A stretch of 64,000 nt of DNA from Allomyces arbusculus (lineage: Eukaryota; Blastocladiomycota; Blastocladiomycetes; Blastocladiales; Blastocladiaceae): positions 62,001 through 126,000 of the forward strand of contig JADHYV010000031.1 in the NCBI GenBank assembly GCA_027604705.1, read 5' to 3'. The notes beneath the pieces were generated by a model. It ran no database searches and was not told the origin of the DNA. It saw nothing but the letters and a program-made list of their open reading frames with translations. This document shows, one piece after another, positions 43,510-53,374 of the stretch; the first letter of the stretch is position 1; every line of letters starts with the position of its first letter. A program made the translations under genes and the position numbers.

Positions 43510-46500
43510 ATGGCCGCGACCACCGCGCTTGCCGCGGCCGCTCTCGGCAACGTCGCTGCTGCTCTCGCCCCGCCGGCAACCTCTTCCAGCGCGCCCCCAC
43601 CAACGACGACGGCACCGGCACCTGCACCACCACCACCACCAGCAGCAGTAACAAGCGCTCCCCCGACGCGCTCGTTGACGCTCCCTGCCGCTCCGCCCTC
43701 GGCGATGCCCTCGACCGCCGTTTACGCGCTGCCCGCCAGCCCGTTTGCCACCATCCCCGCGTCGGCAATGCAGCGCCCGCTCACAGCATCGCTGCCGGCG
43801 ACCCCCTACTCGGCAGCTTCCGCCCCCGGGTCGATGCCCATTACTGCAGGCACCATGACCACCGCGTCGCTCGCAATGACCGCGCCCGCGCCGCGTCCGC
43901 TCGCCATGCCCGCGTCCATGTCGATGGTCCCGACGATGCACGGCATGCCCGCAACCACGTTTGCGCTGTCCGCGGCCATGTACGCCGCTGCTCCACCGAC
44001 CGCGATGGCCGCACCGATCGCCGGCCGTCTACCCGTGCCCGTGCCCATGCCCGTCGTCTACCAGCACTACCCGCCCTACGCGTCCGTCATGCACGCGGCC
44101 ACCGCGTCGGCGCGGCTGCCAGCCCCGCGCGGGCCCGCGTTCCCCGTCGATATCACGTCGGCCATGGCCTCGTCCAATTTTTTGTCGGCGCTCGACCCGG
44201 TACCCGTGCCCGCGATGCCGGCAGGGACCAACGCAGTTGCTGCGACTGTGTACGCGCCGCGCGCACCTGCATCCATGACCGCGGCGGTACCGAGCCCCGT
44301 TGTGCGCCGGCCCACGTCGGCGATCCCGAGCCCGGTCGTCACGGCCAGTATGCCCTCGCTGCCGGCACCGGCATCGACGCTGTCGTCGCCGCCGCCATCG
44401 GCCATGGCCTCGTCCCCACCCGTTGCGCCGTCGCCGCTCGTCATCCGCCAGGCGTCCTCGACGCCGTCGTTGACGGTACCCACCGAGGCGTCTGGCCCGT
44501 TGCCGGTCGCCGCGAGTTTGCTGTTTACCGCGCAGCAGCAGCAGGCCGCGCGCGCCGCGTCCGCGTCATCGCCGGTCCCGCAGCCGCCGTCCACGCCGCC
44601 ATCGGTTTCGTCGTCGTCGACCCCACCCTCGATTTCGTCGACCCCACCGCCGCCGCCATTGCCCGTCAGCACGGCGTCGCCGTCCGCGGCCGCTGCCGCG
44701 GCAGCGGCAGAGAGCGAGGCGCCGTGGCCCCGGATGGCGCTGTCGCCGGCTCCTGCAACCTCGCCCGCTTGTTCGCCGGCATTACCGCATAACGCGCACG
44801 ACGCCGAGTGCAGCACACCACTCGACCGTGGGGCCTCACCGTCAAGCACGGCCGTCGCACTCCCCGCCGCCGCCAACAATTACGTCCAGGGCGACATGGA
44901 CACGACGTTTGTGATCCCGCCGGAACCGCCGACCGTAACGACTGCACCGGTCCCGCTTGTCGACGTCGCTGCAACCGGCGGCCACCTCGGGCACGCGATT
45001 GGCATGGGCCCAACGACCCCCGTGACGCTCACGACCACCACGACGTCCGGCCCGCCCGTGTCCCCGGGCCTTGCGCCACAGCCCAGCACGCTCCTGTTCG
45101 ACCCGGCCGAGCTTGCGCCCTGGCTCGAACTGAACCTGTTCGATGCGGATACTGCTGCGCTCCTCAACGACCCGGCACGCGCGCCGCCGCCCGTCACGAC
45201 GCCTGGCCCGCAGCAGCACCATCCGTGGGCATGGCCGGGCGCGACGCCGACTCCCGCGGGCGAATCCGCGCGGAAGACCCCCCTTGCCGGGACCCCCGGC
45301 TCGTCGGCGCTGCTCACTGCCAAGGAACAGCAGTACTTTGACCAGTTCCTCAACTGGATGGCGACGGGGCTCACGCCCGCGGCCACCGGCGCCGATACGA
45401 ACCCGCTCGATGCGGCGCTGTCCCTCGCATCGCCCGCCGCGGCCGCCGCGGATCATTCACCGGCGATTGCGGCGCCAGCGTACGAGCCTGCCCGGACTAC
45501 CGCAGGCGTCCCGCCATTGCCGCTGACCCCGCTCTCGCTCGACCTGCGCGCGCGCGACACCTCACTTTCTGGTGGCGACCGCGCGCCGTCGCCGTGGTCG
45601 GCGTCCCCCGCGGTCGCCGCCGTCCGCGCACGCACGCGCACCGCGTCGGTGTCGACCCCGACGCTCGCACAGCGCCGGAACCTCGCGGGGCTGCACATCG
45701 ATCTCGACCCGCTCTCCGCATCCGCCGCACCCCCGACGCTCGTCGCGTCACCGATGGCCGCGGACCAAGGAGTCACGCAGTTATTTGCGATGACCGCCAA
45801 CGGGATGGTCCCGCTGCAAATCCCGCACGAGGCCGTGGCCGCGGCCTTGGCGGCGGCCGCCGCGCAGGGCGGCAGTGCGCAGGGGCCGCCGCCCCCGGGG
45901 ACGGTCGCGGTGCAGCTCGTCGCGCCGCCGCCGCACCAGATGCCGCAGGTGCAGCAAGAGCCGATGGTCGGGTTCCTCCGCGGGATCGGGCCGGCGGTGA
46001 TGCCCACTGCGCCCATGGCAACGACAGCAATGTGGCCCGCGGCGCCGAACCGCGTTGCAGCGGCTGCCGGACCTGGTGCGAGCCTACCCAAGTTGCCGAC
46101 ACCCGTCACGGCAGTGGCTTCTGCCGTGGCGGTTGCAGCGCCGCACCAGGCAATGGCTACGATCCCGCCGCCGACTACCCCGTCTACCCCCGCGACCCCG
46201 TCGTCCGGGTCCAAGAAACGCAAAGCGCGCGACTCAGACCCGGGCAAGCGCGCACACCACATGGAGACGGAAAAGAAGCGCCGCACAACTATCCGGCAAG
46301 GGTTCCAGTCGCTCGTCGATCTCGTCCCCGCCCTGCGCGCGACCGCTGAGAAGTTAGGGCCCGTTCCGCCACGGCCCACGCATGAGGATGATGATGAGGA
46401 TAATCACGGCGGGCATACGGTGTCGAAAGCGACGATCTTGATGAAGTCGGTCGAGTACCTACGGCGCGTCGAGCGGCAGGTCGCGCGGTACGCGGCGAGA

Positions 46501-46611
46501 GTCGCGGATTTGGAAGTGCGTGCGGGACTGAGGCCGTTGGAGGCGGCGGGCGCCGTGGATATCGCGGCGCGCGGGTTGGATCCGGCGGGCGGGTTCCGCG
46601 CGCCGTTTTGA
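43510..46611 (+). CDS. bHLH transcription factor with very long Ala/Pro/Thr-rich N-terminus
   Basis: A single open frame of 1033 residues from the ATG at 43510. The DNA-binding domain is near the C-terminus. The basic region and helix 1 are KRAHHMETEKKRRTTIRQGFQ (about 912-932), with the His/Glu/Arg triad of E-box-binding class B factors, then SLVDLVPALR. Helix 2 is VSKATILMKSVEYLRRVERQ (about 970 on) and continues as a zipper-like helix. The loop is unusually long and acidic (PPRPTHEDDDEDNHGGHT). The basic region follows a likely nuclear signal (GSKKRKARDSDPGKR). The ~900-residue N-terminus is low-complexity Ala/Pro/Thr/Ser and plausibly a transactivation region. Closest by eye to Mlx/Rtg3/SREBP-like bHLH-zip proteins, but the subfamily is unclear. 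Confidence 0.85.
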   Translation: MAATTALAAAALGNVAAALAPPATSSSAPPPTTTAPAPAPPPPPAAVTSAPPTRSLTLPAAPPSAMPSTAVYALPASPFATIPASAMQRPLTASLPATPYSAASAPGSMPITAGTMTTASLAMTAPAPRPLAMPASMSMVPTMHGMPATTFALSAAMYAAAPPTAMAAPIAGRLPVPVPMPVVYQHYPPYASVMHAATASARLPAPRGPAFPVDITSAMASSNFLSALDPVPVPAMPAGTNAVAATVYAPRAPASMTAAVPSPVVRRPTSAIPSPVVTASMPSLPAPASTLSSPPPSAMASSPPVAPSPLVIRQASSTPSLTVPTEASGPLPVAASLLFTAQQQQAARAASASSPVPQPPSTPPSVSSSSTPPSISSTPPPPPLPVSTASPSAAAAAAAAESEAPWPRMALSPAPATSPACSPALPHNAHDAECSTPLDRGASPSSTAVALPAAANNYVQGDMDTTFVIPPEPPTVTTAPVPLVDVAATGGHLGHAIGMGPTTPVTLTTTTTSGPPVSPGLAPQPSTLLFDPAELAPWLELNLFDADTAALLNDPARAPPPVTTPGPQQHHPWAWPGATPTPAGESARKTPLAGTPGSSALLTAKEQQYFDQFLNWMATGLTPAATGADTNPLDAALSLASPAAAAADHSPAIAAPAYEPARTTAGVPPLPLTPLSLDLRARDTSLSGGDRAPSPWSASPAVAAVRARTRTASVSTPTLAQRRNLAGLHIDLDPLSASAAPPTLVASPMAADQGVTQLFAMTANGMVPLQIPHEAVAAALAAAAAQGGSAQGPPPPGTVAVQLVAPPPHQMPQVQQEPMVGFLRGIGPAVMPTAPMATTAMWPAAPNRVAAAAGPGASLPKLPTPVTAVASAVAVAAPHQAMATIPPPTTPSTPATPSSGSKKRKARDSDPGKRAHHMETEKKRRTTIRQGFQSLVDLVPALRATAEKLGPVPPRPTHEDDDEDNHGGHTVSKATILMKSVEYLRRVERQVARYAARVADLEVRAGLRPLEAAGAVDIAARGLDPAGGFRAPF

Positions 46612-46914
46612 GGTACGAAGAGGAGGATGAACGGAAGGCTGCGCCGGCCGCGGCCATGGTTGAGAGCGTGCGTGTTCTGTTTTGTTGTGTTGTTGTTTTG
46701 ATTTTGTCCACATGTCCTGCCGAGGGACTGAGGGGGCCGGCCGATGGCCTCTGTCTGCGCAGTGGAGCGTCGCGAGTCGACGCGTCCATTGTTGTCTTTG
46801 TGCCTTTTCTTCGTCTCGTATTTCTCCACTATGTGGTTTCTTGGCACGCCAGCGCGAGATTGGGCGCTGGCGTAGACGGTTCTTGTCATCCCCTCTGATT
46901 GTGTCCTTTGTCGC

Positions 46915-46953
46915 TTTTTTTTTTTTCCTTTATTTTCCTTTCCTTTCCTTTCC
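46915..46953 (+). repeat. Poly-T run plus (CCTTT)n polypyrimidine tract
   Basis: Twelve T residues in a row followed by four to five imperfect CCTTT units, all pyrimidine except one A. It lies about 300 nt downstream of the bHLH stop codon, probably in its 3' region. Confidence 0.9.
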
Positions 46954-48090
46954 GACCCTCATTCAGTTCCCTCTTCTGTTTGGTGCGCAGGCCTGTCTGC
47001 GTTTGGGCCGTGGCGATGGCGATGGCGAGTGGGTTGGTGCCATTCTCGTGTTGTCTTTTTCATACCAGTTTCCGCGCAGTGATAGATTTGATGTTTTTGT
47101 GCCTTGGTCGTGGCTGCGAGCTCGTCCATTCAGTCTGGCAGTGCCAATTCCCTGGACTGCGCAGTGCACTTTCCGCGTTGGCCAGCATCGCTTTTTCGGC
47201 GTCCTTGTCGTTAACGTATTCAGGCCAGATCTCGGGTCTTGTGACCTCTTGGTTGGTGGGAAAAAAGGGTAAAGGAAAAAGACACGAATGTGGGATTCGT
47301 CATGGCAAAGGACTGGATGAGGAAGAGTGACTTGATGAGCATGACCTGGTGCTAGAAATTCAACGACCATGCCAAACACCTTGGCCTAATCGCACATATA
47401 CACGATCACGAGCAACTGCTGCTGCTTGCCGTCCACGCCGTAACGACCCCACGCCCTAGGCCATGGACCCGGAAATGCTTGCGACTTGGCAACTGATACC
47501 ATGCCAATTGTCATCTTGTGCTTGGACTGGCCAAACGCCTCGTGCGCACGAGCGAACGGCCATCTTAGTAGTATCGGCCGCGGTGTTTGGTACACGCGCC
47601 AAGGAGCGCGAGCCGCGACTGCGTCGTCGCCACTTTGAGCCCTGCTGTGGACCCAAGATGGGAATGAGCAGGGAACATGTCGACGCACGAGGTGGACATG
47701 CAGATGTGAGGTTCAAACCCAGACGACGCAAGGAGACGACCAACCCACTTTTTGGTTCATCACGTCCAATCGCTTGGTTCATTTCAAACGAGTCATTGCC
47801 CAAACGTACCACAAAGAGAGGACGAGGATGGTGTGAGACTGATGCGGTTGCGATGCGAGACGCGCAGCGAGGCTGACTCACGGCGCGCCGCGGTCGCGTG
47901 CATGCGCGTGACCCGTTGACACGCACGCCCCAACCGCCTTCGACCACCACCGCGACTCGACAACGAAAAAACACAATCTTGGCGCCAGCGACGTTGCAGC
48001 TGCCGTTCACGACGTGGACCCGATCCGTCTCGACCCGCCAGTCCGCGCAAGCCGCTGCACCGACCTGCCGTGGCCCGCTTCCCCGGGGAC

Positions 48091-48147
48091 CTGACCGACT
48101 GACCGACCGCCTCGAACGCGACCGACCACCACTCCGACCAAGGGACC
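48091..48147 (+). promoter_or_regulatory. GACC-rich 5' leader of ILS1
   Basis: Repeated GACC/GACTGACC units (for example GACCGACTGACCGACC-type order and ACCGACCACC) occupy the last ~65 nt before the ATG at 48158. A similar tract precedes the SDR gene and a shorter one TFIIB-1. It might be a translational leader element or simply a microsatellite. Confidence 0.35.
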
Positions 48148-48157
48148 AGCAATCACC

Positions 48158-51100
48158 ATGGCGGCCGCCAACAAGGACGCCGGCTCGGGTCAGTAGCACT
48201 CGTTTACCTCGGGATCTGGGCTGCTCGAGGCGGTGACGCTGACCGTGACGCGGCGCACCTAATGTAGCCTCGATTCACTTCCCGACCGAGGAGGAGAAGA
48301 TTCTCGCGCTCTGGGACCAGCTCGACGCCTTCCAGACGTCGGTCAAGCTGTCCGAGGGCCGCCCAGTCTTTTCGTTTTTTGACGGGTACGCGACGCGCGT
48401 CTCGGCTCTCGACAACACGATGCTGCTGTTCTTGCGACTCAGCGACTGACCCGAAACGCTTTCGCACGATCACCATCTAGCCCGCCCTTTGCCACGGGCT
48501 TGCCACACTACGGCCACCTGCTCGCCGGCACCATCAAGGATGTGGTCACTCGTTACGCTCACAACACGGGCCACTACGTCGAGCGCCGTGCCGGGTGGGA
48601 CACGCACGGTCTGCCCGTCGAGCACGAGATCGACAAGGTGCTCAACATCAAGGGCCGCGACGACGTGATGAAGATGGGGATCAAGGCGTATAACGCCGAA
48701 TGCCGCAAGATCGTGATGCGCTACGCCGACGAGTGGCGCACGACTGTGAACCGCATGGGCCGGTGGATCGATTTCGACAACGACTACAAGACGCTCAACC
48801 CGTCGTTCATGGAATCGGTCTGGTGGGTCTTCAAGCAACTGTTTGAAAAGGACCAGGTCTACCGCGGGTTCCGCGTGATGCCCTTCTCGACGGGCTGTAA
48901 CACGCCGGTCGCGAACTTCGAGGCGTCGCAGAATTACAAGGACGTGAATGACCCGTCGGTCGTCGTCACGTTCCCGCTCGTCAACGACGCGAACACGGCG
49001 TTCTTGGCGTGGACGACCACCCCCTGGACGCTGCCGTCCAACTTGGCGCTCTGCGTGCACCCGGACTTCGAGTACGTCAAGATCAAGGACCAAGAGTCGG
49101 GCATGCACTACATCTTGCTCGAGAAGCGGCTCGATTCGATCTACAAGGACCTGAAAAAGGCCAAGTTTACCGTCGTCGAGAAGATCAAGGGTTCGTCGCT
49201 CAAGGGCACCGAGTACGTGCCGCTCTTCGACTACTTCAAGGCCGACTTCCACAAGACTGGTGCGTTCCGTGTGCTCACCGACACGTACGTGACCGACGAT
49301 TCCGGGACCGGTATCGTGCACCAGGCGCCGGCGTTTGGCGAAGACGATCACCGCGTGTGCCTCGCGGCCGGCATCATCACTGAAGAGAACGTGCCGTGCC
49401 CCGTTGACGATTCCGGGATTCTGCGCGCGCCTGTGACCGATTATGCGGGCCAGTACTTCAAGGACGCCGACAAGGCGATTCAAAAGGACTTGAAGGCCCG
49501 CAAGCGGCTGATTCGGCAGTCGACGCTCACGCACTCGTACCCGTTCTGCTGGCGGTCCGACACGCCCCTCATGTACAAGGCCGTGCCGTCGTGGTTTGTG
49601 CGTGTGGCCAACATTCGCGATAAGCTGTGCAAGAACAACTTGCAGTCGCGGTGGGTCCCGCAGTTTGTTCAGGAAAAGCGGTTCCATAACTGGCTTGCCA
49701 ATGCGCGCGACTGGAACGTGTCGCGCAACCGGTACTGGGGCACACCGATCCCGTTGTGGACGAACGCGGATTTCACCGAGGTCGTGTGCATTGGGTCGGT
49801 CGAGGAGTTGCGCAAGTTGTCGGGCGTCAAGGACATTACCGATTTGCACCGCGACTCGATTGACCAGATCACGATCCCGGCCAAGAACGGCAAAGGCGTG
49901 CTGAAGCGCATCGACGAGGTGTTCGACTGCTGGTTCGAGTCGGGTTCGATGCCCTACGCGCAGCAGCACTACCCGTTCGAGAACCAGGCCAAGTTCGAGG
50001 CGTCGTTCCCGGCTAACTTCATTGCCGAAGGCATTGACCAGACTCGCGGGTGGTTCTACACGCTCATGGTGCTCTCGACGCACTTGTTTGACCAGCCGCC
50101 GTTCCAGAACCTGATTGTCTCGGGCCTGATCTTGGCGTCGGACGGCAAGAAAATGTCGAAGCGGCTTAAGAACTACCCGGATCCGAAACATATTCTCGAC
50201 TCGTACGGCGCCGACGCATTGCGGCTCTACCTGATCAACTCGCCCGTGGTCCGGTCCGAGAACTTGGCGTTCAAGGAAGAGGGCGTGCGCGAAGTCGTCT
50301 CGAAAGTGCTCTTGCCGTGGCACAATGTCTTCAAGTTTTTCAGTAACCAGGTGCAGTTGCTGAAGAAGGAGTTCAACGTCGATTTTTCGTACGATGCGCG
50401 CAAGGTCGGGCACACGAACGTCATGGACAAGTGGGTGTTGGCGTCGCTGCAGTCGCTCATCAAGCACGTGCGCACGGAAATGTCCGAGTACCGGCTCTAC
50501 ACGGTCGTGCCGCGCCTGTTGGCGTTTATCGACGACTTGACCAACATGTACGTGCGGTACAACCGCAAGCGGCTCAAGTGCGACGGGGGGCTCGACGACG
50601 GTGTCTCGGCGCTCAACACGCTGTTTGAGGTCCTGCTCACGCTCGCCAAGGTCATGGCCCCGTTCACGCCGTTCATGGCCGAGAACCTCTACCAGACGTT
50701 GAAGACGTTCCTGGTCGAGCCCAAGAAGGGCACCAAGGAGCACACCGAGTTCCAGTCGGTGCACTTCCAGCTGTTCCCGGAAGTCAAGCAAGAGTACTTT
50801 GACGAAGTGATTGAGCGGCAAGTCGCGCGTATGCAGGGCGTGATTGAACTCGGCCGTATCATTCGCGATCGCCGCACGATCGGGCTCAAGACGCCGCTGC
50901 GCGAACTGGTTGTGCTGCATGCCGACCAGGAGTACCTTGCTGACGTGGCCTCGCTCGAACTCTACGTCAAGGAGGAACTGAACGTGCGCACGCTCACGCT
51001 CACGTCCGACGAGGACAAGCATCATGTCGCCTACAAGGCCGAGGCCGACTTCAAGGTGCTTGGCATCAAGCTGCGCAAGGATATGCCGAAGGTCAAGAAC

Positions 51101-51574
51101 GGGCTCGCCAAGGTGTCTTCGGCGGCCGTCAAGGAATTCGCGCGCACGGGCACACTCGTCGTCGAGGGCATTACGCTCGGCGCCGACGACCTCAAGGTGA
51201 TTCGGTACTACGCGGGCACCTCGCCCGACTGGGAGGCGGCCAACGATAAGAACGTGCTGGTGCTCATGGATGTCGGGAAAGACGAGCACTTGGAGCGTGA
51301 GGCCCTTGCGCGCGAAGTGATCAACCGCGTGCAGCGGCTGCGCAAGAAGGCCGGGCTCGTGCCGACGGATAACGTCGATTACTTTTACAAATTCTCCGAG
51401 GACCCGAACAACCAGCTGGTCGAGGCCATGGCTAAAGAGGCCGAGTTCATTGTCAAGACGCTGAAGCGCACGCTGTTGCCCAGCTTCCAGCGCGATCCGA
51501 AGAAGAAGGTGATTGCCGAGGAGGAGCAAGAGGTGAGCGGGAGCAAGTTTGTCTTGTCGCTCGTCTGGGAATAG
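48158..51574 (+). CDS. ILS1: Isoleucyl-tRNA synthetase, cytosolic
   Basis: Three exons (48158-48188, 48268-48385, 48481-51574) give 1080 residues, normal for eukaryotic cytosolic IleRS. The start exon encodes only MAAANKDAGS. Splicing restores [20 protein letters not shown] with the HIGH-type motif HYGH (59-62), split by the second intron at DG. Then come RRAGWDTHGLPVEHEIDK, the editing (CP1) domain with TTPWTLPSNLALCVHPDFEY and DDSGTGIVHQAPAFGEDDHR, and DCWFESGSMPYAQ. The KMSKR loop (DGKKMSKRLKNYPDP) lies near residue 607, followed by the anticodon-binding domain (NMYVRYNRKRLK). No mitochondrial presequence. The gene uses strongly GC-ending codons, as expected for high expression. A long antisense open frame is a by-product of this bias. 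Confidence 0.97.
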
Positions 51575-52020
51575 AGTGTGGGGTCGGCGACGTGGTCGGT
51601 TGTGTCGCTCGCCGGAGCGGCGTCGTCATCGTCGGTTCGCGCGGGTGTGCTGCTCGCCCCGGTAGCGTCGTCGTTGTCGCGCGTGCTGTTCGTTTGCCCT
51701 TGTCGTGTTGCAAATCGTAGCAAATTTATTCGTTTTTTTTGTCGTGCAATCCTTGCGTGTCTCTCTACCCAACCGGCTCGTCCACCTTGGCCCTGCTTGA
51801 AGAATTGTTTGGGAGCACTTTCCAATCTGCAAACCGACGCGACAAATTCCGCTCGTTTTCAAGAGTGGTGTCATCGATCCGACCCGGATCCGGTTCCGAA
51901 GGCAGCAGCGCCGAACCACAGGTGCTGCCAAGTCGTTCAAAAGTCGCGCTGTCGCCCTCGCCAGGCCTCCATTCTCTCGACCGACCGACCGGCCGACCGA
52001 CCTGTCGACCCGCTGCAACC
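51575..52020. promoter_or_regulatory. ILS1 3' end and SDR gene promoter/leader
   Basis: 446 nt between two head-to-tail genes. A short T-rich stretch (TTTATTCGTTTTTTTTGTCG) at about 51724-51743 is a plausible 3'-end signal region. The end (51977-52010) is a GACC-repeat leader (TCGACCGACCGACCGGCCGA and following) just before the ATG at 52021. No gene was seen. Confidence 0.4.
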
Positions 52021-53061
52021 ATGAGCGCCGAAATGAACGTCAACAACCTCTTCAGCGTGAAGGACAAGGTGGTCCTCGTCACGGGCGGTAAGCACGAGCC
52101 AAGCGCGACCCAAGCCCAGCACGTTGCGACGCGTTTATTCGCTCACACACAACGACCACCGGGCTAGGCTCGCGCGGGATCGGCCTGATGATTGCGGCGG
52201 GCTTCGTCGCCAACGGCGCCAAGGTCTACATCAACGCGCGGTCAGCCAAGGTCTGCGACGCGGCCGCTGCCGCCTTGACCAAGCAAGGGCCCGGCCAGTG
52301 CATTTCGATCCCGGCCGACTTGCAGTCAATGGATGATATTAAGGCGCTCGTGGCCAAGGTCGCCGAGCGCGAGACCAAGCTGCACGTGCTCGTCAACAAC
52401 GCGGGCGCCAACTGGGGTGCACCGGTGGAGGGTACGCGGGATTGATTTCGGCTTGAGCGCGTCGTGGAAGCGGATGGTTGACTGACGGAGCGCTACTGTG
52501 GACGTATAGAGTACCCTGACGAGGCGTTTGAGAAGGTGATGAACCTCAACGTGCGCCGCGTCTTTTCTCTGACCCAGGCGTATGTGCTGCTCTCCCGCTG
52601 TCTCTCTGCCATGCTCTTTCTCGCCTGACACCAGACTGACCGATCTACGCTCCTTCAGGTGCCTCCCCCTCCTCACCGCGGCCGCGACCGACGCCGACCC
52701 GGCCCGCATCATCAACATTGGTTCCGTCGACGGCATCCGCGTGCCCGCGCTCGAGACCTACGCCTACTCGGCGTCCAAAGCTGCCCTGCACCACATGACG
52801 CGCGTCATGGCCGCGCAACTGCCCTCGCGCGCGCCCATCACCTGCAACGCCGTGGCCCCCGGTCCGTTCGAGTCGAAGATGATGGCCGCGACGCTGTCCA
52901 AGTTCCAGGACGCGATTGTGGCCGGAATTCCGCTCGGCCGGATTGGCCACCCGAATGATATGGCCGGCGTGTGCATTTACTTGAGTTCACCCGCGGGCGC
53001 GTACGTGACGGGCACGGTGATTCCGGTGGATGGCGGCGCGGTGGTTCGTGCGAAGATGTAA
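52021..53061 (+). CDS. Short-chain dehydrogenase/reductase (SDR, classical)
   Basis: Four exons (52021-52087, 52168-52431, 52510-52579, 52659-53061) give 267 residues, typical of classical SDRs. The Rossmann start VVLVTGGSRGIG (cofactor loop 21-28) is restored across the first intron. NNAGANWGAP (~99-108), catalytic Ser156 in INIGSVDG, Tyr170/Lys174 in YSASK, and the C-terminal VAPGPFESKM and GTVIPVDGGA are all intact. An Asn-Ala-Arg after beta-2 (INARS) favours NADP(H). The sequence resembles 3-oxoacyl-ACP reductase/RhlG-like SDRs that reduce ketoacyl or sugar substrates; the substrate cannot be told. The short N-terminal extension (MSAEMNVNNLFSVKDK) has no obvious targeting signal. Introns are 70-80 nt. 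Confidence 0.93.
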
Positions 53062-53374
53062 GGGAAGGAGGAGGAAGGGGAGGAAGAAAGAGGTCTAGGG
53101 GCGTGCGCGCTTCCACTGTCCGGCGCCCCGCGAGAGGCCAGAATGAGGGCCACCAGATAATGTCCACGCTTTTCTACTCTTCTCCACCTCGTTTTGAACC
53201 GCTTGGGCACTGGATGTGGTTTATGCTGGCTTGCTCGACGTGCTGCTCGTGATCACTTGAGCAGCAACATGTGATCGCGTTGAGCTTGGCTCGTTATGGC
53301 GACCACCAACTATCGCGACCAACCATCAACCTTGGCCACAAACACGCACCAATGACCACCACACCTGTTGCAAC
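53062..53374. promoter_or_regulatory. SDR 3' end and CEP290 promoter
   Basis: 313 nt. I looked for an RFX-type X-box, common upstream of ciliary genes, and found no convincing palindrome. CAACCA/ACCAAC strings near 53305-53330 are the only repeated motif. Confidence 0.3.

Larger units (their letters stand above)
46612..48157. other. Intergenic, bHLH 3' end and ILS1 promoter/leader
   Basis: The first ~700 nt are T-rich on the plus strand, unlike the rest of the window. The region 47.4-48.1 kb returns to mixed composition and ends in a GACC-rich leader before the isoleucyl-tRNA synthetase start. Open frames here show no domain. A GGTTCAAACCC string at about 47710 recalls a tRNA T-arm, but no cloverleaf could be formed around it. 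Confidence 0.35.

Noticed and set aside
47700-47730. GGTTCAAACCC string resembling a tRNA T-arm
   Set aside because: No matching acceptor stem, anticodon arm or D-arm could be formed at the right spacing.
48470-51529. A 1019-codon open frame on the minus strand opposite isoleucyl-tRNA synthetase
   Set aside because: The plus strand carries an unmistakable, complete IleRS. Strong G/C third-position bias removes stops from the antisense frame, and its translation (Arg/Val/Leu-rich) has no domain.
53230-53374. Candidate RFX X-box upstream of CEP290
   Set aside because: Only loose GTTGG/CGACC half-sites were seen, not a paired GTTRCC...RGYAAC motif.
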